Under the pieces are notes generated by a model, which worked only from the letters and a program-made list of their open reading frames with translations, was not told the DNA's origin and made no database searches. Of a stretch of 8,883 nucleotides of DNA, positions 1-6,826 are shown piece by piece; the first letter of the stretch is position 1; each line of letters starts with the position of its first letter. The position numbers and the translations under genes were made by a program. Origin of the DNA: Polaromonas sp. (GTDB taxonomy: Bacteria; Pseudomonadota; Gammaproteobacteria; Burkholderiales; Burkholderiaceae_C); contig JAJAYS010000030.1 in assembly GCA_026786065.1 (NCBI GenBank), positions 1 to 8,883 on the forward strand, written 5' to 3'.

Positions 1-162
1 ACTCCATTCACATGAACAAGCGATGAACCGGCCCACCGGGAAATGGCGCCCGAGTTGCAAAGACCTGAAAAGTCGGGCTATCTCGGGGGTCCATAGAATC
101 AAGCTGGTCAATGGGCCAGGCAGCAACCCAAAGCAGCCGGCCCGCATGCCCTTCCAACACCC
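1..162. other. Gene-free leader upstream of tamA
   Basis: No reading frame here resembles a known protein, and no convincing promoter is visible. The tamA frame is open from base 97, just after an in-frame TAG at 94-96, but contains no ATG or GTG before the TTG at 163. A TAGAAT hexamer at 94-99 resembles a -10 element but has no -35 partner at normal spacing. TTGCAA at 55-60 followed after 18 bases by TATCTC at 79-84 is another weak possibility. The tamA promoter is probably here or further left, outside the window. Confidence 0.4.
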
Positions 163-2112
163 TTGCTGGTACACCCATTTTTTCGCGTTGTTGCGTTGTC
201 GTTGCTCCTGGCGACGACACCCACCGTGTCCGTCAACGCCCAGCCCGTGCTCACCCAGAATTCGGGAGAGACGGGCTCGCCTGGCTTCAGCGCTGATGCG
301 ATTGGTGCGGTGCAGCCGAGTAACGGCTTTCCCGGGCCAGGCCCGGCATCCGCTCTTGCAACTGGACCTGCATTCGCTCCGGCCGTTTCGACGGCATTCG
401 ACATCGAGGTGCGCACGCCACCGGAATTTTCGAATCTGCGCGAGCTGATCGACAGGAACGTCGGGCTGCAGCGTTACCGCGCACTGACCGACCTTGACGA
501 CAGCGAGCTGGCCCGGCTGGTCGTACTGGCCGAACGCGATGTGCGCAACCTGCTGGGCACAGCCGGTTACTTCAGCCCCGACGTCGTCATCACACAGGAG
601 CGTGCGCCCGCTCAGCACCCGGTTGTTGTCATTGCCGTTGTTCCGAACGAGCGGACCCGGATTGCCGATGTTGCCATCCATTTTGAAGGCGACATTGCGC
701 GAAGTGGCGACCTCGATGCGCTGGGGCAACGCAGCGCCATCGTGCGCAATTGGCGACTGCCTGAAGGGCGCGGTTTTACGCAAAATGGGTGGAACGCAGC
801 CAAGGCCGAAGCGCTGCGCGGCCTGGTCGTTCGGCGCTATCCGGCCGGCCGGCTCACCAGCAGCCTGGCCGATGTCGATGCGGTCAGCAAAACGGCCGGG
901 CTGTCGGTCACGCTCGACTCCGGGCCGCTGTACCGGCTGGGCGCCATGCAGGTGACCGGCATCGAGCGCTACGACCCGCTGCTGGTGACCAGGCTGGTGC
1001 GCCTGGGCGAAGGAGCGGTGTACGACCAGAACCAGTTGGTTCAGGCGCAGCAGCGGCTGGCTTCGAGCGGTTATTTTGATTCGGCTTACGTGTTCGTCGA
1101 TCCCGACAGCGATCCGCTGGCTGCGCCGGTGCAGGTACAGGTGCGCGAGGCTGCGCTGCAGAAAGTCGTGCTCGGCGTCGGGCTGACGACCGACAGCGGG
1201 CCTCGGGCTTCGGTCGAGCATACGCACCGACGCATTCCGGGTCTGGGCTGGCGCGCTGTCAGCAAATTACAGCTTGACCGCAAAACACCTTTTGCGCAGA
1301 CCGAATGGACCGCCATACCGAGCGAGTCGCAGTGGCGCTGGCTGGCACTGGCGCGGGTCGAGCGTATCGACGACAACACGCTGATCACGCGAGGCCAGCG
1401 TTTGCGATTCGGGCGTACGCAGGCGCTGGAGCGCACCGACCGCAGCGTGTATGCGCAGTACGACCGCGCCAGCGTCAGCGGCGCCGGCGTGGGCAGCAAT
1501 TCGTTGGCCCAAACCGGCGACGGCGCGTCGCTCAGTGCCAACTACCTCTGGACCGGTCGCTACTTCGACGCGCTGCCTTTCCCGGCCAACGGCTACGGGC
1601 TGGGTTTTGAACTTGGCGGCGGCACCACGCTGGGCCAGTCCCGCCAACCTTACCTTCGCACGGTGGGGCGCTGGCTCGGCATCAAGAGTTTCCCCAACGG
1701 CCGCCTGGCGGTGCGGGGCGAAGGCGGCGCGGTCCTGGCGCAGAACAGCGCGCGTATTCCGAGCGGGCAACTGTTTCGGACCGGCGGCGACGCAACGGTG
1801 CGGGGCTACGACCTGCGCGACATCGGCGTGCCATTGCCCAACGGCGGCGTCGGGCCGGGCCGCTACCTCGCCGTCGGCAGCATCGAATGGCAGCGTCCGA
1901 TCCTGCGCGACGGCTTTCCTGGCGAGTGGGAAAACACCTTGTTCGTCGATGTCGGCGCGGTCGCGGACCGTCCTGCCGATCTGCGCCCGGTCGCTGGCAT
2001 CGGCACCGGCATACGCTGGAGAAGCCCCATCGGCCCGCTGCAGGCCGACATTGCCTACGGCCTGAAAGCCAAGAAGCTGCACTTTCATGTCAGCGTGGGA
2101 TTTTTATTTTGA
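163..2112 (+). CDS. tamA: Translocation and assembly module subunit TamA (Omp85/BamA-family outer-membrane protein)
   Basis: TamA is the outer-membrane half of the TAM complex. With TamB it helps insert certain beta-barrel proteins and autotransporters, and it is related to BamA. The 649-residue product begins with a signal peptide (short n-region, hydrophobic residues about 9-24, likely cleavage after VNA near 26). Next comes a Gly/Pro/Ala-rich linker to about residue 78, then about three POTRA-like segments (roughly 79-162, 165-255, 257-330). A C-terminal 16-strand-type barrel covers about 335-649. The Omp85 hallmark VRGY is at 546-549 in TVRGYDLRDIG, and the protein ends in an aromatic residue (VGFLF), as outer-membrane barrels do. 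Length is slightly above E. coli TamA (about 577). The start is uncertain: the frame has only TTG at 163 and no clear Shine-Dalgarno. It was chosen because it gives a full signal peptide. The stop overlaps the tamB start by one base. BamA itself is unlikely, given fewer POTRAs and the tamB neighbour. Confidence 0.93.
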   Translation: MLVHPFFRVVALSLLLATTPTVSVNAQPVLTQNSGETGSPGFSADAIGAVQPSNGFPGPGPASALATGPAFAPAVSTAFDIEVRTPPEFSNLRELIDRNVGLQRYRALTDLDDSELARLVVLAERDVRNLLGTAGYFSPDVVITQERAPAQHPVVVIAVVPNERTRIADVAIHFEGDIARSGDLDALGQRSAIVRNWRLPEGRGFTQNGWNAAKAEALRGLVVRRYPAGRLTSSLADVDAVSKTAGLSVTLDSGPLYRLGAMQVTGIERYDPLLVTRLVRLGEGAVYDQNQLVQAQQRLASSGYFDSAYVFVDPDSDPLAAPVQVQVREAALQKVVLGVGLTTDSGPRASVEHTHRRIPGLGWRAVSKLQLDRKTPFAQTEWTAIPSESQWRWLALARVERIDDNTLITRGQRLRFGRTQALERTDRSVYAQYDRASVSGAGVGSNSLAQTGDGASLSANYLWTGRYFDALPFPANGYGLGFELGGGTTLGQSRQPYLRTVGRWLGIKSFPNGRLAVRGEGGAVLAQNSARIPSGQLFRTGGDATVRGYDLRDIGVPLPNGGVGPGRYLAVGSIEWQRPILRDGFPGEWENTLFVDVGAVADRPADLRPVAGIGTGIRWRSPIGPLQADIAYGLKAKKLHFHVSVGFLF

Positions 2113-5100
2113 TGCGCGCGCACCGCGAAGACGGAGATCAGTCCGGCCCGGCGCGCTGGCGCAGGGTCGTCCGGTTCATGCTGGTCGCACTGATGCCCCT
2201 GCCTGCGCTGCTGGCCGCGCTTGCGGTGGCATTGGCCTGGTGGTGGAGCGGTACGGAAGGGTCTCTGGCGACGGCATTGCGCCATGTGGCTCGCAGCCAG
2301 CCGCTGGTGACCGAGCAAGTCAGCGGTTCGCTGCGCCGGGGTGGCCGAGTGGGGTTGTTGCGCTGGCAAAAAGACGGGCTCGACCTGGAGGCACGGGATC
2401 TGACGCTCGCATGGAACGCGTTGACGCTGCTGGACCGCAAGCTTGAGATCACCCAACTCGGCGCGACTGAACTGACCTTGACAGACACAAGGCCGGCCCG
2501 GGTCGAGCCGCCCGAATCGGCGCACCTGCCGTGGCCGGTCGAGATCAGGGCATTCAATCTCGCGGCAGTGACGCTCAAAGGCCGCAGCATCCAGACCGGC
2601 ACGGACCTCTCCGGGCACTACCGCTACGACGGCAGCATCCACGCGCTGACGTTGACGAACGCGCAGATCTCCGATGGGCGCTACAGAGGGACGGCCAGCC
2701 TGACCTCTGGCGCGCCGCTGACGCTGGACGCGCAGCTCGCTGGCGTGCTGCGCACCGGCATTCCGGGCACCACTGATTCCGTCGGTCTGAATCTGCGCGC
2801 GACGGCGCAAGGACCAATCAGTGATCTGGAGGCGACGGCCGAACTGAGTCTGGCCGACCCGTCTGCCACGGCAGCGCCGGCCCGCCCTTCCCTAGCCCAG
2901 CCACAAGCGAGCGTGACGGCGCGCATTGCGCCGTGGGCCGTGCAGCCGGTGCGTGAGGCAGACGTTCGGTTGCGGGATTTCGACCCCGTCGCCCTGTGGC
3001 ACGACCTGCCGCACGCCCGCTTGACCGGCCGCGTGGCGATAGCACCGCTGGGCGACGCCGCGAGTCTGATGGAGCAGGCCTGGACACTGCAAACGCAGCT
3101 CACCAACCGCCTGCCCGGCCCGTGGAATCAGCGGCGTATCCCGGTCGATGAACTCGAAGCGAGCGCCGAATGGCGTGGTGGCACGCTGCTGGTGCGCTCT
3201 CTCAAGGCCCAAAGGGATCAGGGGGTAGTGCGGGCCAGCGGCGAATGGGAGCGCTCCTTGCCGGTTGCGCCGGAGCCGGCACGCGCCAACGCGGCGAGCG
3301 GGCCGGCCTGGCGCACCGAAGCGATCTTGACCAACATCAACCCTGCACTGATAGACAGCCGCCTGGCCGCCTGGCCGGTGGGTGGCCGCGCCCGCCTGAG
3401 CGGCCGGGAATCGTTCATCACTTTCGATACCGACCTCTCTGCCAGCGGCTCGCGCGCACCCGGTGGTGCCGTAGCCCCAAGGCGCGCCGACAGCGCCTCG
3501 GCGTTGCTGCTGGCGCTGCGCAGTGTCGCCGCCAAGGGAAGCTGGGACGCAAGGCGCGCCGGCGGCACGCTGGCGTTCGCTAACTTGCGGGTGCAGACCG
3601 ACGACGCCGAGCTGCGCGGACAAGTCGAACTGCAACCGCGTGACCGAGGCGCGCAAGGCCAATTGACCCTGACCGCGCCCGGCCTGGACGCACAGGTCGA
3701 TGGCGAACTGAGCGAAACGCGGGGTCAGGGCAGCGCGAACCTGACCGTGCGCGACGGCGCGCTGATGCTGCGCTGGCTGAAGCGCTGGCCTGGCGCGCCC
3801 ACTGCGCTTCAGGACACCATCGCCAGCGGCAAGCTCACTTTGAAAGCCGATTGGCAAGGCGGCTGGCGCGACCCGGCGTTGCAGGCCCGCCTCGACATTC
3901 CGGCACTCGACTGGCAAATGTCTCCGCCGGCCCGGGATGGCGCGGCCGGTGGGCTGCTGCAACTGCGCGCGGTGCAGGCCACGCTGACGGGCCAGCTCAG
4001 TCAGGCCAAGTTGGCGTTGCAGGGGCGTGCTGACCTCGCCGGCCGGCGGCTGGTTCTGCAGGCTGACGCAACGGGTGGGCGTGGCGTTGACCAGACCAGT
4101 GTGTGGCGCGGCATGCTGCAACGACTCGAACTGCAGATCGACGACCCGGCGCTGGGCCGTGACAGCTGGCTCGTACGTACAAGCGATGCCGTCGCGCTGC
4201 AGTGGCGCCAGCCGGTCGCCGGTCGGCCGATCAGTGAAGGTACTTTTGAAAGCGGCGCCGGTCAGGCCCGGCTGAGTACCGGCGCGAGCGTCGGCGACGG
4301 GCGCGAAGCGTTGATCGCCTGGCAGCCTATCCGCTGGCAGCCCGGCGCCTTTGTTTCGGCTGGCAAGATCAGCGGTTTGCCGCTGTCCTGGCTCGAAACC
4401 GTAACCGACCGCCGCATTGCCAGCGCCGGGCTGGAGGGCAACCTGCTGTTCGATGGCAGTTGGGATATCAGCCTGGGCAGCACGGTGCGCCTGAAAGCCG
4501 AACTGGCTCGCAGCAGCGGCGACCTGGTGTTGCAGGCCGAAACGGTTGAAGGCACACCCACCCGCGTGGTGGCCGGCATCCGCGACGCGCGACTGTCCAT
4601 CGACAGCGACGGCGAGGCGGTCTCCCTGGCCCTGCGCTGGGACAGCGAACGCACCGGCACGGCCGCCGGGCAGCTTTCAACGCGGCTGGCTCGTGCCGCA
4701 CCCGGTCGCGGACTTGGCGGTTGGGACTGGCCGGCCGAGGCGCCGCTCAAGGGGCAAATCCAGGCGCAGTTTCCGAGGCTGGGCTTGTGGTCGGTGCTGG
4801 CGCCACCCGGCTGGCGGCTACGCGGTGCGCTGGCGGCCAACATCGCTGTCGGCGGCACGCGCGCCGATCCGAAGCTGACCGGCACGCTGCAGGCAGGCGA
4901 CATCGCATTGCGTTCGGTGGTTGATGGCATCGAGCTGGGCAACGGACGCCTGATCGCGCAGTTCGACGGGGCACGCCTGCGCATCAGCGAGTTCAGCCTG
5001 CAAGGTATGGGTGAAAAAGGCTCGGGCGGGACCCTGATCGCGCGCGGCGAAGCCGGCTGGATCAACGGCAAGCCGAATGTGCGCCTGACCGGCCGGCTCG

Positions 5101-6074
5101 ACCGGCTGCGTGCCGGTTTGCGCAGCGACCGCCAGGCGACGCTCTCAGGAGATGTCGAAGCCAGCCTGAACGGCGCACAAACGACGCTGACCGGCAAGCT
5201 GCGCTTCGATTCGGCCCGAATTACGCTGCCGGACGAGGGCACGCCACAACTCGGCGACGACGTGGTGGTGCGCACCGACAGCCGCAGCGCGGCCGGCCCG
5301 CAGGCGCCGGCCAGCGTTAGCCCAGGACGCGGCCTGTCGGCGCAAGGCGAGGCCCGCGCAGTCAAGCTTGCACTGCAGATCGACCTCGGCCCCGACTTTC
5401 TGGTCGTCGGCAAAGGGCTGGAGACGCGCCTTCGCGGCGTAGTGAGTCTGAGCGGCGAGTCGCTGGCCAGCCCCCGCTTGAACGGCGTCATCACCACGTC
5501 TGGCGGCGAATACCGCGCGTACGGACAGCGGCTTGAGGTCGAGCGCGGACTGCTGCGTTTTACCGGCGCGATCGACAATCCTTCGCTCGATATCCTCGCG
5601 ATTCGCCCCAACCTGACGCAGCGTGTCGGTGTTGAAATTTTGGGAACCGCGCAACTGCCGCGCGTGCGGCTGTACGCCCAGCCGGATTTGTCCGATGCCG
5701 AAAAGCTTTCCTGGCTGATAGTCGGGCGTGCGTCGGCCAGCGGCGGGGCGGAAGCCGCCTTGGTCCAGCAGGCCGCGCTGGCACTGCTCGGTGCAAAAAC
5801 CGGTGCCAACACCGCCGGACTCGCCGATTCGCTGGGACTTGACGAGCTGTCGTTTCGCGGGGCTTCGAGCAATGCCAATGGCGGCGTGACGCAGGCTGCA
5901 GTCACGCTGGGCAAGCGCTTCTCGCGCAATTTTTACGCGTCGTATGAACGCAGCATTTCGGGCGCCATCGGTACGCTGTTCTTGTTTTACGACCTGTCGC
6001 AGCGCTTCACGGTGCGCGGCCAGGCCGGGCGCCAGGGGGCCATTGACCTGATCTATACGATTCCGTTCAACTAA
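2112..6074 (+). CDS. tamB: Translocation and assembly module subunit TamB (DUF490 family)
   Basis: TamB is an AsmA-like bridge protein: anchored in the inner membrane, it spans the periplasm as a long beta-taco groove and docks on TamA. It assists outer-membrane protein assembly and is proposed to move phospholipids. The product is 1320 residues (E. coli about 1259). An Arg-rich cytosolic N-terminus precedes one transmembrane helix at about 22-45 (FMLVALMPLPALLAALAVAL). The rest is mostly short alternating beta segments. The C-terminal third carries the TamB domain, with the recognisable GVEILGTAQLPRVRLYAQPD near 1172-1191 and SDAEKLSWLIVGR near 1193-1205. It finishes with amphipathic strands ending IPFN. 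The frame is open from 1887, but the ATG at 2112 is chosen because it overlaps the tamA stop (TGATG) and puts the membrane anchor at the expected place. There is no strong Shine-Dalgarno, so translation is probably coupled to tamA. The gene appears intact. Confidence 0.94.
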   Translation: MRAHREDGDQSGPARWRRVVRFMLVALMPLPALLAALAVALAWWWSGTEGSLATALRHVARSQPLVTEQVSGSLRRGGRVGLLRWQKDGLDLEARDLTLAWNALTLLDRKLEITQLGATELTLTDTRPARVEPPESAHLPWPVEIRAFNLAAVTLKGRSIQTGTDLSGHYRYDGSIHALTLTNAQISDGRYRGTASLTSGAPLTLDAQLAGVLRTGIPGTTDSVGLNLRATAQGPISDLEATAELSLADPSATAAPARPSLAQPQASVTARIAPWAVQPVREADVRLRDFDPVALWHDLPHARLTGRVAIAPLGDAASLMEQAWTLQTQLTNRLPGPWNQRRIPVDELEASAEWRGGTLLVRSLKAQRDQGVVRASGEWERSLPVAPEPARANAASGPAWRTEAILTNINPALIDSRLAAWPVGGRARLSGRESFITFDTDLSASGSRAPGGAVAPRRADSASALLLALRSVAAKGSWDARRAGGTLAFANLRVQTDDAELRGQVELQPRDRGAQGQLTLTAPGLDAQVDGELSETRGQGSANLTVRDGALMLRWLKRWPGAPTALQDTIASGKLTLKADWQGGWRDPALQARLDIPALDWQMSPPARDGAAGGLLQLRAVQATLTGQLSQAKLALQGRADLAGRRLVLQADATGGRGVDQTSVWRGMLQRLELQIDDPALGRDSWLVRTSDAVALQWRQPVAGRPISEGTFESGAGQARLSTGASVGDGREALIAWQPIRWQPGAFVSAGKISGLPLSWLETVTDRRIASAGLEGNLLFDGSWDISLGSTVRLKAELARSSGDLVLQAETVEGTPTRVVAGIRDARLSIDSDGEAVSLALRWDSERTGTAAGQLSTRLARAAPGRGLGGWDWPAEAPLKGQIQAQFPRLGLWSVLAPPGWRLRGALAANIAVGGTRADPKLTGTLQAGDIALRSVVDGIELGNGRLIAQFDGARLRISEFSLQGMGEKGSGGTLIARGEAGWINGKPNVRLTGRLDRLRAGLRSDRQATLSGDVEASLNGAQTTLTGKLRFDSARITLPDEGTPQLGDDVVVRTDSRSAAGPQAPASVSPGRGLSAQGEARAVKLALQIDLGPDFLVVGKGLETRLRGVVSLSGESLASPRLNGVITTSGGEYRAYGQRLEVERGLLRFTGAIDNPSLDILAIRPNLTQRVGVEILGTAQLPRVRLYAQPDLSDAEKLSWLIVGRASASGGAEAALVQQAALALLGAKTGANTAGLADSLGLDELSFRGASSNANGGVTQAAVTLGKRFSRNFYASYERSISGAIGTLFLFYDLSQRFTVRGQAGRQGAIDLIYTIPFN

Positions 6075-6119
6075 GCCCAAACCATGCTTGCCGCAAAGTA
6101 CGTCCGCCAGACCAGCGCA

Positions 6120-6125
6120 TACAAT
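6120..6125 (+). promoter_or_regulatory. Candidate -10 box of the tRNA-Arg promoter
   Basis: TACAAT differs from the sigma-70 -10 consensus by one base and lies 19 bases before the mature tRNA 5' end, which would give a short leader. No good -35 hexamer lies 16-18 bases upstream: TTGCCG at 6088-6093 is 26 bases away, too far. The call rests on position and the -10 match only. Confidence 0.35.
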
Positions 6126-6144
6126 TTCTGCTATTTCCGAGGCT

Positions 6145-6219
6145 GCCGCCATAGTTCAATGGACAGAACGAGTGCCTCCTAAGCGCTAGATACAGGTTCG
6201 ATTCCTGTTGGTGGTACCA
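6145..6219 (+). tRNA. tRNA-Arg (anticodon CCU)
   Basis: The cloverleaf folds completely by eye. The acceptor stem pairs 6145-6151 (GCCGCCA) with 6209-6215 (TGGTGGT), seven pairs including two G-U. The D stem pairs GTTC 6154-6157 with GAAC 6166-6169. The anticodon stem pairs AGTGC 6171-6175 with GCGCT 6183-6187, enclosing the loop CTCCTAA. The variable loop is AGAT. The T stem pairs ACAGG 6192-6196 with CCTGT 6204-6208 around TTCGATT. The discriminator is A6216 and the CCA at 6217-6219 is encoded. Anticodon CCT at 6178-6180 reads AGG, an arginine codon expected to be rare in this high-GC genome. It lies 70 bases after tamB on the same strand. An IS remnant starts about 20 bases downstream. Confidence 0.95.
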
Positions 6220-6241
6220 AACCCAAGGCCGGACAGGTTCA

Positions 6242-6424
6242 CAACGCTTGCTGCGCCTGATCGAAGACACGATCGACAAGCATGGGCAAGTGCTGCTGGT
6301 TCCCGATCTCACGCAGGAGGGCTGGGCCACGACTCTGCCTGCGCAGCTCAGTGGCCAAGGCATCATCGCGCTGTACGCCGATCACGGCACGCACGAGCAA
6401 TTTCACTCCGGGGTCAAGACCGAC
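6242..6424 (+). pseudogene. IS1380-family transposase remnant (C-terminal catalytic segment)
   Basis: About 60 codons read as an internal to C-terminal slice of an IS1380-family DDE transposase: LLRLIED, GQVLLVPDLTQEGWATTLPA, IIALYADHGTHEQFH and VKTD. The spacing Y-x2-H-x3-E-x6-K, with Tyr at 6374 and Lys at 6416, matches the YREK signature around the third catalytic acid, with His in place of the usual Arg. Family members (about 450 residues) continue with a conserved LERLPSGKFATN-type stretch. Here the match stops after KTD, and the frame runs another 18 codons of unrelated sequence to a TGA at 6479-6481. The first two catalytic aspartates and the whole N-terminus are absent because the tRNA lies immediately upstream. 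It cannot be a working transposase. Family recognition is from memory of conserved motifs, not from a search. Confidence 0.78.
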
Positions 6425-6580
6425 CCGAAGCAAAAGCAAGGCACGCCAGGCTGGCGACGGATTTGTGAATTAGGGACATGAGGGGTGGCTCCTGGTCTGA
6501 GGCGTGATGTCACTGATTTGGGCGTTATGAAACAAATTTTGAAATTGCATGAATATATGCGGTTTGGCCCGTACAAATCG

Positions 6581-6614
6581 TGCTTCAGTGGGCGCACCCG
6601 GGCTGCTTCAGTGG
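6581..6614. repeat. 11-base direct repeat TGCTTCAGTGG
   Basis: TGCTTCAGTGG occurs at 6581-6591 and again at 6604-6614, in the same orientation with 23 bases from start to start. It lies in the gene-free interval downstream of the transposase remnant. It could be part of an IS end, a short duplication, or chance. No function is assigned. Confidence 0.5.
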
Positions 6615-6624
6615 TCAGAACACC

Positions 6625-6648
6625 AAAACGAGCGATGCGCTTTTTTTC
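6625..6648 (+). terminator. Weak intrinsic terminator candidate, plus strand
   Basis: AGCG at 6631-6634 pairs with CGCT at 6638-6641 across an ATG loop, followed by a T run at 6641-6647. The preceding AAAA can pair with part of the T run. The stem is only four strong pairs, so this is a shape match rather than a firm call. It would stop transcripts coming through the tRNA and IS remnant. Confidence 0.25.
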
Positions 6649-6733
6649 CGCCCTGACCGTGAAAAAGTCGCCGCCGAAGGGCATCCAAGCCTGCCCAGTA
6701 GGCTCGTAGCCGAACGAAAAAAAAGTCAATACC

Positions 6734-6777
6734 TGCCCACAAAGGGTGGCATGGATCGCACGGGCTGTACCCTTTTT
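6734..6777. terminator. Possible termination hairpin between converging operons
   Basis: AAAGGGT at 6741-6747 is complementary to ACCCTTT at 6769-6775, and five T follow on the plus strand (6773-6777), but the loop is 21 bases. A competing hairpin pairs TGCC(C)AC at 6734-6740 with GTGGCA at 6746-6751 around AAAGG. On the minus strand that one is followed about ten bases on by a run of eight T (complement of the A run at 6717-6724), which suits the end of the crotonase operon (stop at 6827). Both are weak alone. Confidence 0.25.
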
Positions 6778-6826
6778 GTTCGCCCATCAGGCCCGCCGCA
6801 GGAGCCCCGAGACCAGTCGGTACGCC

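Larger units (their letters stand above)
6425..6826. other. Gene-free, locally AT-rich interval between IS remnant and catabolic operon
   Basis: No frame here codes for anything I recognise. Bases from about 6520 to 6580 are clearly richer in A/T than the rest of the window (for example GAAATTGCATGAATATATGC), consistent with a foreign or decaying mobile-element segment. A frame-shifted reading just after 6424 (ending LATDL) faintly resembles the transposase continuation ATNDL, so the element may have decayed by indels rather than ended abruptly. The interval also contains an 11-base direct repeat and two weak hairpin plus T-run candidates. The two operons converge here, so terminators are expected. 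Confidence 0.5.

Noticed and set aside
55..99. sigma-70 promoter for tamAB (TTGCAA with TATCTC, or TAGAAT)
   Set aside because: Each pairing has a poor -10 match or lacks a -35 at proper spacing, so it is too weak to annotate.
8..220. 70-codon minus-strand frame at the left edge
   Set aside because: It overlaps the tamA signal peptide, has no motif, and there is no sign of a ribosome site.
1267..2088. 273-codon minus-strand frame inside tamA
   Set aside because: It is antisense to the conserved TamA barrel and matches nothing recognisable.
2892..4121. 409-codon open frame on the minus strand
   Set aside because: It is antisense to tamB, with Arg/Gln/Ala-rich low-complexity translation and no motif or ribosome site.
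4262..5929. 555-codon open frame on the minus strand
   Set aside because: It lies wholly antisense to the conserved TamB C-terminal region, is dominated by Ser, Arg, Pro and Ala, and has no recognisable domain; such shadow frames are expected in high-GC DNA.
5145..6152. 335-codon minus-strand frame crossing the tamB end and the tRNA
   Set aside because: It overlaps tamB and the first bases of the tRNA, and the translation has no family features.
6485..6709. 74-codon plus-strand frame (GTG start) after the IS remnant
   Set aside because: There is no convincing ribosome site or recognisable domain; it crosses the direct repeat and the terminator candidate, which suggests non-coding sequence.
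6403..6729. 108-codon minus-strand frame (TTG start) in the AT-rich interval
   Set aside because: It runs antisense into the transposase remnant, starts at TTG without a clear ribosome site, and shows no known motif. It is kept only as a possibility if copies are found elsewhere.
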